Below are positions 40,887 through 49,540 of a DNA stretch of 64,000 bases, piece after piece. The notes beneath the pieces were generated by a model. It worked only from the letters and a program-made list of their open reading frames with translations. It searched no databases and had not been told where the DNA came from. The position numbers were made by a program, and so were the translations under genes. Position 1 is the first letter of the stretch; every line of letters begins with the position of its first letter. The stretch is from Sulfitobacter sp. S190 (GTDB lineage Bacteria; Pseudomonadota; Alphaproteobacteria; Rhodobacterales; Rhodobacteraceae): the NCBI RefSeq assembly GCF_025141935.1, contig NZ_CP081120.1:1674001-1738000 (forward strand), written 5' to 3'.

Positions 40887-42008
40887 TTAGAGCAGCGTCC
40901 GCTCGATTACCCAATAGGCACCGATCGCGGCGATGCTGCAGGACGCGGGGATCGCGATGGCCTGTCGGTACCACGTTTTCCGGATCGCCCACCCCACAAG
41001 TGCGAACGCAATGCCGATCACCGTCAGCTGACCCAACTCTACGCCAATGTTGAACCCGATCAGCGCAGGAATGAACTGTTCCTGCGGCAGTCCAAACTCG
41101 CCCAGCACAGACGCAAAGCCTAGCCCGTGCAGCAGACCGAAACCGAAGATAATGACCGGTCGCCAGGGCGTGAGCCCTTTGGCAAAAATGTTTTCGACCG
41201 CGACAAAGACGATGGAGGCGGCAATCAGCGGCTCCACGATGCTGCCCGGCACGTTGACGAGCCCCAGCGCCCCCAGCGCCAGCGTCACAGTATGCGCAAG
41301 CGTGAACGCGGACACCTGCCAGACCAGCGGGCGCAAATGCGTCGACAGAAAAAACAGCCCCAGCACGAACAGGATATGGTCAAGGCCTTTTGGCAGGATG
41401 TGGTCGAAACCGACGGGAATGTAGTCGACAAATGTGCTGAAAGCACCTTGGGCACCCCCACCCGAGAAACTGATTTCGGGGCTGGACCCACCGCCGGAAA
41501 CAAGGCCGGTAAAGGGATCATCGACACCCTGCTGGCGCATGATCAGATCACCGCCACCCGCGGGCCAGTTGATGACCAGCGCGTTGCCATCCGGGACTTG
41601 GGCGCGCAATGACCACTCCGCAATACGCGGCAGTTCGTCGCCTATATCGTCCGGAATCGTGATGTCGCCACTTTGTAAAGTGACGGGCGCGCCATCGACT
41701 TGCACCAATGGCACAGCGTTCCACCGCTCCAACAGCTGCGGTGCGCGTTGTGCAATATCTTGGGAAGGCAGCGCGCGCAGGGCGTCATAATCTGCCGCCT
41801 GTGGCGTGTCGTCGGTGTTTTCAAGACCGTCGAGATCGACATTGGCAAGAAATGCCTCGAGATTGAGCCGCATGTCCAATTCGATTGCGCCGTTGACGCG
41901 CGCAACGTCCACGATGGTCGGCACAACTTCGTGCGCGCGTGCGACTGTGCTTGACAAAACCAGCGCCAGCGTCAGCCTTAGGATCAGCTTGAAGAGAGAC
42001 AGATACAT
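40887..42008 (-). CDS. HupE/UreJ-family membrane protein with exported N-terminal domain
   Basis: 373-residue protein starting at ATG 42008: signal peptide (LALVLSSTVARA, cleavage before HEV), a soluble domain of about 170 residues, then about six or seven helices with the HupE/UreJ motif GLDHILFVLGLFFL and a later GLLHGLGFASVLGE. HupE/UreJ proteins are putative nickel or cobalt transporters. Its start codon overlaps that of the divergent DUF4198 gene by two bases (42007-42008), so each 5' region lies inside the other gene. The best RBS is AAAGG, 11-12 bases before the ATG. Confidence 0.85.
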   Translation of the reverse strand: MYLSLFKLILRLTLALVLSSTVARAHEVVPTIVDVARVNGAIELDMRLNLEAFLANVDLDGLENTDDTPQAADYDALRALPSQDIAQRAPQLLERWNAVPLVQVDGAPVTLQSGDITIPDDIGDELPRIAEWSLRAQVPDGNALVINWPAGGGDLIMRQQGVDDPFTGLVSGGGSSPEISFSGGGAQGAFSTFVDYIPVGFDHILPKGLDHILFVLGLFFLSTHLRPLVWQVSAFTLAHTVTLALGALGLVNVPGSIVEPLIAASIVFVAVENIFAKGLTPWRPVIIFGFGLLHGLGFASVLGEFGLPQEQFIPALIGFNIGVELGQLTVIGIAFALVGWAIRKTWYRQAIAIPASCSIAAIGAYWVIERTLL

Positions 42009-42834
42009 GAAATTACGATACCTTTTCGCCGTGGTCGGGGTGATGGCCATCGCCGAGACCGCCGCTGCGCATGAGTTTTGGATCGAACCGTCAAAGTATC
42101 AAGTCGAAAGTAACGCGGCTTTCGAGGCGGATCTGCGCAATGGCGAGAAATTTCGCGGTATTCGCCAGTCTTTCTTTCCGAACAGAAACACACGGATAGA
42201 AATTGTCATGGGCGACAGGGTTATTCCGGTCGAGGGTCGCATGGGCGACCGTCCGGCGATCGCGATCGATGCGCCAGCGCAGGACGGCCTGCTGATCGCG
42301 GTGCACGAGGCCGCACCCAACCAGATCACCTACAAGACGTGGGAAAAATTCCTTAAATTCGCCGATCACAAGGACTTCAGCGATGCCGCAAGCGATCACG
42401 AAGCACGCGGATGGGCGAAGGAAAATTTCAAGGAAACCTACACGCGCCATTCGAAGTCGCTCATTGCCGTTGGCGACGGTGCCGGCATGGACCGTGCTTT
42501 GGGGTTGGCGACCGAATTTGTGGCGCTCGACAACCCGTATGACGCAGGTTTCGACGGTGTGATGGAGGTCGCACTTTTCTACGAGGGTGCCCCCCGGGCC
42601 GACGCACAGATCGAAGTATACGAGAAACCGACCGGTGACGATGGCGAAGCTGTCGTGAGCATCGTCAGGACCGATGCCGCCGGTCGCGCGGAGGTGCCGG
42701 TAAAACCCGGCATGGAATATCTGTTTGATGCGGTCGTACTACGCCCTGCCGCAGATGCCAAAACTGTGGATGCGGGTCCCGTATGGGAAACACTTTGGGC
42801 CGCTTTGACGTTTGCGGTGCCTGCGCAGGATTGA
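42007..42834 (+). CDS. DUF4198 periplasmic protein
   Basis: 275-residue exported protein of the DUF4198 family, linked to nickel/cobalt uptake systems. The signal peptide ends ETAAA, so the mature chain starts HEFWIEP, the hallmark of the family. The body is a beta-rich domain with a short repeat-like region before the C terminus (KPTGDDGEAVV, RTDAAGRAEVPVKPG). Its ATG at 42007 overlaps the start of the divergent hupE. An AGAGAG stretch upstream could be its RBS. It is followed by psuK after 40 bases. Confidence 0.85.
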   Translation: MKLRYLFAVVGVMAIAETAAAHEFWIEPSKYQVESNAAFEADLRNGEKFRGIRQSFFPNRNTRIEIVMGDRVIPVEGRMGDRPAIAIDAPAQDGLLIAVHEAAPNQITYKTWEKFLKFADHKDFSDAASDHEARGWAKENFKETYTRHSKSLIAVGDGAGMDRALGLATEFVALDNPYDAGFDGVMEVALFYEGAPRADAQIEVYEKPTGDDGEAVVSIVRTDAAGRAEVPVKPGMEYLFDAVVLRPAADAKTVDAGPVWETLWAALTFAVPAQD

Positions 42835-42874
42835 TCCTCTTGCCATGCCTCGAGCGGTGGGTCACAAGCGGGCC

Positions 42875-43759
42875 ATGATCCAGACACCTGATATCCTGTG
42901 CATCGGTTCCGTCCTCTGGGACGTGATTGGCCGTGGCGACACTCCCATGCGGCAAGGCTCCGATATGCCGGGGCGGATCACGCGTTTGCCCGGTGGCGTG
43001 GCGCTCAATATCGCGATGGCGCTCAAGCGGTTCGGACTGACGCCCGCACTGCTCAGCGCCGTTGGGCGGGACGTCGAGGGAGACGAGCTCATTACGGCCT
43101 GCAAGGCCCGTGGCCTGATGACCGATCTCATCTATCGCTCGGACGATCTGCCGACAGATCAATACATGGCGATCGAGGCGCCGAATGGTCTTATCGCGGC
43201 GATCGCCGATGCCCATTCGCTCGAAGCGGCGGGAGACAAAATCTTGCGCCCGCTATCCGAAGGCGCTTTGGCGCAACCCTATGAGGGGGCCGTGGCGCTT
43301 GACGGGAACCTGACACTCGATCTGCTGTCCATTATGGCGACCAGCCCGCTGTTGGCGCATGCAGATTTGCGGGTCGCTCCGGCTTCTCCGGGTAAGGCGT
43401 TGCGGCTGAGCCCCTTTCTGCAACACGGTCGTGGCACGCTGTACGTAAATCTCGAAGAAGCGGGACTGCTGTGCCAAACGCATTTTGACACTTCGGATGC
43501 GGCGGCGGCCACGTTGCTGGCGCGCGGGGCCGCACGGGCGGTTGTCACCAATGGCGGACAGCCTGCCACCGTCGCCGACGGTACCCGTCTCATCACTCAG
43601 GACCCGCCGCCCGTGGCCGTCACCCGCGTGACCGGCGCCGGCGACACATTCATGGCGGCCCATATCGCGGCTGAACTGCGCGGCCTGACACCAGATGCGG
43701 CGCTGGACGATGCACTTGCCGCCGCAGCACTCTATGTTTCAGGAGAAACAAAAATATGA
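42875..43759 (+). CDS. psuK: Pseudouridine kinase (PfkB family)
   Basis: 294-residue PfkB-type sugar kinase. The start at 42875 gives MIQTPDILCIGSVLWD. The early GGVALNIAMALKRFG and the C-terminal signature VTGAGDTFMAAH with the catalytic aspartate identify the family. Its position coupled by ATGA to psuG argues for pseudouridine as substrate, making pseudouridine 5'-phosphate. The substrate call rests on the pairing. Confidence 0.88.
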   Translation: MIQTPDILCIGSVLWDVIGRGDTPMRQGSDMPGRITRLPGGVALNIAMALKRFGLTPALLSAVGRDVEGDELITACKARGLMTDLIYRSDDLPTDQYMAIEAPNGLIAAIADAHSLEAAGDKILRPLSEGALAQPYEGAVALDGNLTLDLLSIMATSPLLAHADLRVAPASPGKALRLSPFLQHGRGTLYVNLEEAGLLCQTHFDTSDAAAATLLARGAARAVVTNGGQPATVADGTRLITQDPPPVAVTRVTGAGDTFMAAHIAAELRGLTPDAALDDALAAAALYVSGETKI

Positions 43760-44664
43760 CGACCCTGCCCCTTGTCCGCTCTGACGAAGTGACACGCGCG
43801 CTCGAAACCGGCTCTGCCATCGTCGCGCTGGAGAGCACGATCATCACCCACGGCATGCCCTATCCGCAAAACCTCGAAGTGGCGCGGCAGGTCGAACAGG
43901 ACATTCGTGATGCCGGTGCAACGCCCGCGACCATTGCGGTTATTGACGGGACCTTGTGTATCGGACTGGAAGACACCCAGCTCGAAACGCTGGCGCAGGC
44001 CAAAAACGTCGCCAAGCTCAGCCGCGCGGATATGGCCGCCTGCATCGCAACACATGGCACAGGAGCGACGACCGTCGCCGCGACGATGATCGCAGCAAAC
44101 CTTGCGGGAATTTCGGTTTTCGCGACAGGTGGCATCGGCGGTGTGCACAAAGGGGCCGAGGACAGTTTTGACATCTCTGCCGACCTTATGGAACTGGCGC
44201 AAACCTCCGTGACGGTTGTCGCCGCTGGGGCCAAGGCAATCCTGGATGTGGCAAAGACGCTCGAAGTGCTTGAAACCCAAGGTGTGCCGGTTATTGCCGT
44301 CGGGCAAGATGCCTTCCCGGCGTTCTGGTCGCGTGGCTCGCGGTTGAAGGCGCCTCTGAGAATGGATGATCCCGCGCAGATCGCTGCGGCCCATAAAATG
44401 CGGCGCGCAATGGGGCTGCCCGGAGGTCAGTTGGTGGCCAACCCGATCCCGTCCGCCGATGAGATCGCGGCGACGGAACTGGCCCCCATCATCACGCAGG
44501 CACAACATGATGCCGACGCGGCAGGGATCACCGGCAAGGGCGTCACACCCTATTTGCTTCAGCGCATATTCGAGTTGACCGATGGCCGGTCGCTCACCGC
44601 GAATATCGCATTGGTGCGCAACAATGCCCGTCTGGCGGCGCAGATTGCCCAAAATCTCATTTAA
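43756..44664 (+). CDS. psuG: Pseudouridine-5'-phosphate glycosidase
   Basis: 302-residue enzyme that cleaves the C-C glycosidic bond of pseudouridine 5'-phosphate to uracil and ribose-5-phosphate. Family markers: ALESTIITHGMPYPQN near residue 25, GTGATTVAATMI, FATGGIGGVHKG and a late KGVTPYLL. It overlaps psuK by ATGA and is followed by a 104-base gap. The pair is a standard salvage unit. Confidence 0.95.
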   Translation: MTTLPLVRSDEVTRALETGSAIVALESTIITHGMPYPQNLEVARQVEQDIRDAGATPATIAVIDGTLCIGLEDTQLETLAQAKNVAKLSRADMAACIATHGTGATTVAATMIAANLAGISVFATGGIGGVHKGAEDSFDISADLMELAQTSVTVVAAGAKAILDVAKTLEVLETQGVPVIAVGQDAFPAFWSRGSRLKAPLRMDDPAQIAAAHKMRRAMGLPGGQLVANPIPSADEIAATELAPIITQAQHDADAAGITGKGVTPYLLQRIFELTDGRSLTANIALVRNNARLAAQIAQNLI

Positions 44665-44768
44665 AATTGGCACTTAGGGGGGCTTTTGCAGCTCATGGGC
44701 CATTGTGACTGGCCCGATCAGGCCTTAGCTATGGTGCAACGCTGCCTTATTCGGATCTGATCCCTTCA

Positions 44769-45509
44769 ATGACCACGCCGTTCGACCCCGATCCCGTCGC
44801 CGTACCCCGCCGCGGCCTTATCGCGCGCATGCGGGCGAATTTCCTCACGGGTCTGGTGGTCATTGCGCCCGTCGGATTGACGATCTGGCTCATCTGGTCG
44901 GTTGTGGGGTGGATTGACGGTTTTGTGCTGCCATTGGTGCCGCGTGCCTATCAGCCCGACATCCTGATCCAGAACCTGCTGGGGCTCGACCCTTCCGTGC
45001 AGATCAACGTGCGCGGTATCGGGGTCGTGATATTCCTGCTGTTCACGATCATCGTCGGCTGGATGGCGAAAGGATTGATCGGCCGGTCCTTTATCCGGTT
45101 CGCAGAAAGCCTTGTGGAACGGACACCGGTTGTCCGCTCGATCTATTCCGGCATCAAACAGATCTCGGAAACGATTTTTGCGCAAAAAGAACGGAGCTTC
45201 GAGACGGCCTGTTTGATCCAGTACCCGCGCAAGGGCATCTGGGCCATCGGTTTTGTCTCTACAAACGCCAAGGCGGAAATCGCGGCCAAATCCGAAGCGG
45301 ATGGCGACATGATGTCGATTTTCCTGCCCACCACACCAAACCCCACATCCGGTTTTTTGCTGTTTCTGCCCGCACGTGACGTGATCGAGTTGGACATGTC
45401 CGTAGAAGATGCCGCCAAGCTGGTTATTTCGGCGGGGCTCGTCTATCCGAACCAAAAGGCGGTCGAGGACGGCGAAGCCCCCATCGCAGATCTCCGCGAC
45501 AGGGCCTGA
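44769..45509 (+). CDS. DUF502 membrane protein
   Basis: 246-residue DUF502 protein with two membrane helices, at about residues 28-50 and 83-103, and a cytoplasmic or periplasmic domain containing VRSIYSGIKQISET and FLPTTPNPTSGFLLF. The family is of unknown function and common in bacteria and plants (LIKE COV). It begins 104 bases after psuG and is convergent with the patatin gene (6-base gap). Confidence 0.92.
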   Translation: MTTPFDPDPVAVPRRGLIARMRANFLTGLVVIAPVGLTIWLIWSVVGWIDGFVLPLVPRAYQPDILIQNLLGLDPSVQINVRGIGVVIFLLFTIIVGWMAKGLIGRSFIRFAESLVERTPVVRSIYSGIKQISETIFAQKERSFETACLIQYPRKGIWAIGFVSTNAKAEIAAKSEADGDMMSIFLPTTPNPTSGFLLFLPARDVIELDMSVEDAAKLVISAGLVYPNQKAVEDGEAPIADLRDRA

Positions 45510-45515
45510 ACCGCG

Positions 45516-46547
45516 TCAGACAAACATCTCGCGCAGATTAATGCTGCTTTGCTTGCCAACCATATCGATACTTTCGCGCAAAAAATGCTCCGCCGCGGCG
45601 TGACCGGCCGATTTCAGGGTCGATATGATCTTGGCATTCGGGATCAGTTTCGTCGCCGCAGACAACTGCGCCATCAGATCGTCATCCGCAATCATGTGGA
45701 TACGGACACGGTTCATCCGGTCAGATGACATTGTGCCGTCGTCCAGCAGACGCTGCACAAAATCGATGGCCCGCAATTCGCGCAGCAGGCTGGAGTTGAA
45801 GCTAATCTCGTTGATCCTGTTCTGGATTTGCTGCGGTGTGGTGGGCAGTTCGTCCCGCTCGAGCGGATTGATGTTGATGATGACGATGTCATCGGGCAGG
45901 TCGTCGCGGTAAAGCGGGAAAAGCGCGGGGTTGCCGGTGTATCCGCCATCCCAAAACGCCTCGATCCGGCCGGTTTGACTGTCTTCGATTTCGACTGCCT
46001 GAAACACCGTGGGCAGGCACGCGGAGGCCATGAGCGCATCGGGGCCGATCTCTTCCCCCTCAAACACACGGACCTTGCCATTGCGCACACGTGTGGCGCC
46101 CACATAGAAAAGTGGCTTCGTCGCGGCACACACGCGGTCGTAGTTGAATTTGTTGACGATATCGACGAGCGGATTGCGGTACATTGGACCGTAGGCATAG
46201 GGCGACGCCACACGGCTCATGGTATCGGCAATCGCAAACAGCGGCGACATTTCAATCTGGTTGCTCAGGGTGCCGATCCCAAATGGCGCCATCCAGTCTG
46301 CCATGCGCAGATCGGTGATGCCGGCCACTTGGGTCCAAAGCCAATCGAGGTTTTCACGAGCGCCTTCACGCCCTCCAACGATCATCCCCGATTTCAGCGC
46401 GGCTCCGTTCAGCGCCCCCGCCGAGGTGCCGGATATGCCGCAAACCTCGATATCTTCTTCTTGCAACAGCCGATCAAGCACGCCCCAAGTGAACGCACCA
46501 TGTGCCCCGCCGCCCTGCAGCGCGAGATTAATTTGTTTTTTTGCCAT
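45516..46547 (-). CDS. Patatin-like phospholipase
   Basis: 343-residue patatin-like serine lipase. The oxyanion loop is LALQGGGAHGAFTWG near residue 10, the nucleophile motif is GTSAG near residue 45, and the catalytic aspartate is in the DGG of FWDGGYTGNP. The start at 46547 is the ATG overlapping the 3-hydroxybutyrate dehydrogenase stop (TAATG). In this context, next to a polyhydroxybutyrate pathway enzyme, a role in lipid or PHB turnover is plausible but unproven. Confidence 0.9.
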   Translation of the reverse strand: MAKKQINLALQGGGAHGAFTWGVLDRLLQEEDIEVCGISGTSAGALNGAALKSGMIVGGREGARENLDWLWTQVAGITDLRMADWMAPFGIGTLSNQIEMSPLFAIADTMSRVASPYAYGPMYRNPLVDIVNKFNYDRVCAATKPLFYVGATRVRNGKVRVFEGEEIGPDALMASACLPTVFQAVEIEDSQTGRIEAFWDGGYTGNPALFPLYRDDLPDDIVIININPLERDELPTTPQQIQNRINEISFNSSLLRELRAIDFVQRLLDDGTMSSDRMNRVRIHMIADDDLMAQLSAATKLIPNAKIISTLKSAGHAAAEHFLRESIDMVGKQSSINLREMFV

Positions 46548-47332
46548 TACAGGGCTGTCCAGCCGCCGTCGACACTGATCGTGGTGCCAGTGATCTGGTC
46601 CGCTGCCGGAGAGCACAGAAACGCGGCCGTGCCACCCATCTGGGCCGTTGTCGCAAATTCCTTCGAGGGTTGGCGCTTGAGCATGACGTTCTTGATCACG
46701 TCCTCGCGGTTCATGTCGTACTCTTTCATCGTGTCGGGAATTTGCGATTCAACCAAGGGCGTCAGAACATATCCCGGACAGATCGCATTCGCCGTGATGG
46801 GTTCTTCGGCAGTTTCCAGTGCCGTGGTTTTCGTCAGGCCGACGATCCCGTGCTTGGCCGCGATATAGGCTGATTTGTAGGGGGATGCCGTCAACCCGTG
46901 GGCCGACGCGATATTGATCACGCGCCCCCAGCCAGCGTCGCGCATCATCGGCAGTGCGGCAGCGGTGGTGTGAAAGGCCGAACTCAGATTGATCGCTATG
47001 ATCGCATCCCACTTTTCGACAGGGAACTCTTCAATTCCCGCGACGTGCTGTATCCCGGCGTTATTGATCAGGATATCGCAGGCACCTGCATCTTCGATCA
47101 GTTTGCGACACTCTTCGCCCTTAGACATGTCTGCCTTGATATAGCGTGCCTCTACCCCGGTCACATCGCTGATTTCCTTGGCAAGCGCGTGGTCTTCTTC
47201 GCGGTCGGTAAAGGAGTTGAGCACGACATTCGCACCGGCTTGCGCCAGCTCCTGCGCGATTCCCAGGCCAATGCCAGAATTTGAACCGGTGATGACTGCG
47301 GTCTTGCCGGACAGATCGTAGGTAAGCGCCAT
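46547..47332 (-). CDS. bdhA: 3-hydroxybutyrate dehydrogenase
   Basis: 261-residue SDR enzyme that oxidises 3-hydroxybutyrate to acetoacetate, a step in PHB use. Cofactor motif TGSNSGIGLGIA near residue 16, NNAG, serine in NIASAHG, and the YIAAKHG catalytic pair. A C-terminal ISVDGGWTAL is typical of the bdhA type. The AGGAG RBS precedes its ATG. It is coupled to the patatin gene. Confidence 0.93.
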   Translation of the reverse strand: MALTYDLSGKTAVITGSNSGIGLGIAQELAQAGANVVLNSFTDREEDHALAKEISDVTGVEARYIKADMSKGEECRKLIEDAGACDILINNAGIQHVAGIEEFPVEKWDAIIAINLSSAFHTTAAALPMMRDAGWGRVINIASAHGLTASPYKSAYIAAKHGIVGLTKTTALETAEEPITANAICPGYVLTPLVESQIPDTMKEYDMNREDVIKNVMLKRQPSKEFATTAQMGGTAAFLCSPAADQITGTTISVDGGWTAL

Positions 47333-47446
47333 GGAAAGTCTCCTGTTGGGGTAAATATGTGCTGCGCCGACTATGCCGCGCTGCAGCTAGAAAGCAAATG
47401 CACAAAGAAGTTGATTGGTTCCGCCCTTTACCCACGGTCGTGCGGC

Positions 47447-47523
47447 AAAAAAAAACGCCCGCGCAAGGCGGGCGTCAAGTTATTGAGGCAGGTTTCATAC
47501 AGGCAAGAAACCTATCGAGCAGT
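47447..47523 (-). ncRNA. Candidate small RNA, about 77 nt, with own promoter and intrinsic terminator
   Basis: In the 305-base interval 47333-47637 the minus strand carries -35 TTGGCT (47553-47558), a 17-base spacer and -10 TATAAC (47530-47535). Just downstream are a 7-base-pair hairpin (AGGTTTC / GAAACCT, 47490-47513), a 14-base linker, and an 8-base-pair GC-rich stem (47455-47475) followed by nine Ts (47447-47455). No protein is encoded there. The transcript would lie divergently upstream of the binding-protein gene and run towards bdhA. It matches no RNA family I recognise; the rest of the interval shows no other feature. Confidence 0.5.
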
Positions 47524-47529
47524 GACTTT

Positions 47530-47558
47530 GTTATAAGCAATTCCTCGCCATCAGCCAA
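47530..47558 (-). promoter_or_regulatory. Promoter of the candidate small RNA
   Basis: TTGGCT-N17-TATAAC on the minus strand. The -10 matches the consensus at five of six positions and the -35 at four. Transcription would start near 47523. Confidence 0.5.
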
Positions 47559-47637
47559 GCTAAAAGTTTAATTGGCAATTCCCGCGTGGTTACAGTTAAT
47601 GTCAAGAAAACAAGGGCAGCGCAGGATTGTTTCGAAA

Positions 47638-49470
47638 ATGGGCAGAGATTTTTTCCAGATCAGGCGGGCAGTTGTCGCCACTTCTTCACTGATTCTATGT
47701 GGCGTGATTGCGCAGGCAGAACCCAGCCATGGCATCGCAATGTACGGCGATCCGGCACTTCCCGCAGATTTTGCGGCCCTGCCCTATGCCAATGCCGATG
47801 CGCCCACTGGTGGCAGCATCACTTTGGGAAATACCGGCGGATTTGACAGCCTCAACCCCTACATCCTCAAGGGTACGGTGCCCTGGCAGCTCCGGTTCCT
47901 CACGCACGAATCGTTGATGGGCCGCAGCTGGGACGAACCGTTCACGCTTTATGGTCTGCTGGCCGAATCCGTCGAAACCGATCCTGACAGAACATGGGTC
48001 GAATTCACGCTGCGGGAAAATGCGGCGTTCTCGGACGGGACGCCCGTGACGGTCGAAGATGTGATCTTCAGCTACGAGCTTTTGGGCACCGAAGGCCATC
48101 CACGGTATCACGGTCTCTATAATCAGATCGAAACCATCGAGGCCAAGGACAACCGGACAGTCCGGTTTACCTTCAACGCGGACAATCGCGAACTTGCTTT
48201 GCTTGCAGGGATGCGCCCCATCCTGTCCAAGGCCCAGTGGGAGGGGCGCGATTTTTCAGAAGCCAAGCTTCAGGATGTGCCGCTGGGCACCGGGCCTTAC
48301 GTCATATCGGATTACGAGCAGGGCCGCCAAGTCACGCTGTCGCGCAATCCCGACTATTGGGGCGCGGATGTCCCGATCCGGCAGGGTGTGAATAATTTCG
48401 ACAGCATCCGCTTGGATTTCTACGGCGATGGCACGGCATTGCAGGAGGCCTTCAAGGCCGGCGCCATTTCCGCGGTGCGCGAATTCAACGTGGAGCGGTG
48501 GAACAGCCAGTATGACTTTCCGGCCGTCACCCGTGGCGACATCGTCAAGACAGTCGTTCCCCACCAGAAACCCACCGGTATGACCGGCTTTGTCATGAAC
48601 TCGCGCAGGGCACCGTTTGACGACTGGCGTGTGCGGGATGCGATGATCCACGCGTTCAACTTCGCCTTTATCAACGACACGATGACAGGGGGTGCCCAGC
48701 CGCGCATCACCTCCTATTTCTCGAACTCCATTCTCGCGATGCGCCCTGGTCCGGCACAGGGGCGCGTCGCCGAATTGCTGATGCCTTACGAGGATACTCT
48801 GCCGGTTGACACCATCGAGGGCTACACCCTGCCCGAGGGCGACGGCAGTTCACGCAACCGCGCCGGTATCCGCGCCGCAATGGACCGTCTCGAAGCTGCG
48901 GGCTATGCCGCAGAGGACGGAAAGATGCGCCGTGGTGACGGAACGCCGCTCAGCTTCAAGATCCTGATTGCCAAGGGCAGCAGACTCGATATCGACGGGT
49001 CGGACCGGATTGCGTCGCTCTTTATCCAGGCGCTGGACCGCCTCGGCATTGATGCAGAAATCGAGCAGGTCGACAACGCCCAGATGACAAAACGGCTCGA
49101 GACGCTGGATTTCGATATGACCACGTTCCGCCGGTCCCTGTCGCTCAGCCCCGGTACGGAGCAGAAATATTACTGGGGTATCGACGCGGCCGACGATGCC
49201 GGCACCGGCAACCTGATGGGTGTGAAATCGGATGCGATAGACGCGATGGTCGACACCATGCTCAGCGCGCGCGATAACGTGGATTTTGTCGCCGCGACGC
49301 GTGCGCTCGACCGGATACTGACGGCCGGACGATATGTGATCCCTTTCTGGGCCTATACCGATGGTCGTATCGCGCATACCCGCGAGATGCAGCATCCCGA
49401 TACCTTGCCGATCTATGGCGATGGCCCGGATTGGATGCCGGGTCTATGGTGGTGGGATGCAAACCAGTGA
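47638..49470 (+). CDS. YejA-like ABC transporter substrate-binding protein
   Basis: About 610-residue family-5 extracellular solute-binding protein of the YejA-like type. The start at 47638 (MGRDFFQIRRAVV) gives a signal peptide ending near IAQA, before EPSHGIAMYGDPALP, the usual YejA opening; an earlier in-frame TTG is less likely. The body shows the family-5 pattern with LRENAAFSDGTPVTVEDV. YejA-type proteins bind peptides such as microcin C or oligopeptides. No permease or ATPase gene is adjacent, so it is an orphan here. Confidence 0.88.
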   Translation: MGRDFFQIRRAVVATSSLILCGVIAQAEPSHGIAMYGDPALPADFAALPYANADAPTGGSITLGNTGGFDSLNPYILKGTVPWQLRFLTHESLMGRSWDEPFTLYGLLAESVETDPDRTWVEFTLRENAAFSDGTPVTVEDVIFSYELLGTEGHPRYHGLYNQIETIEAKDNRTVRFTFNADNRELALLAGMRPILSKAQWEGRDFSEAKLQDVPLGTGPYVISDYEQGRQVTLSRNPDYWGADVPIRQGVNNFDSIRLDFYGDGTALQEAFKAGAISAVREFNVERWNSQYDFPAVTRGDIVKTVVPHQKPTGMTGFVMNSRRAPFDDWRVRDAMIHAFNFAFINDTMTGGAQPRITSYFSNSILAMRPGPAQGRVAELLMPYEDTLPVDTIEGYTLPEGDGSSRNRAGIRAAMDRLEAAGYAAEDGKMRRGDGTPLSFKILIAKGSRLDIDGSDRIASLFIQALDRLGIDAEIEQVDNAQMTKRLETLDFDMTTFRRSLSLSPGTEQKYYWGIDAADDAGTGNLMGVKSDAIDAMVDTMLSARDNVDFVAATRALDRILTAGRYVIPFWAYTDGRIAHTREMQHPDTLPIYGDGPDWMPGLWWWDANQ

Positions 49471-49540
49471 TCCGTCCGACGGGATCGCATCGCGCCTGAC
49501 GCGCTGAAAAAAGAACTGCAAAAAACTATAGGGTTACTCG

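Noticed and set aside
41806-42006. A plus-strand extension of the DUF4198 gene
   Set aside because: It would run antisense through hupE and remove the signal peptide from the N terminus.
47600-47605. A perfect TTGACA on the minus strand upstream of the candidate small RNA
   Set aside because: No acceptable -10 lies 16-18 bases downstream; the TTGGCT/TATAAC pair fits better.
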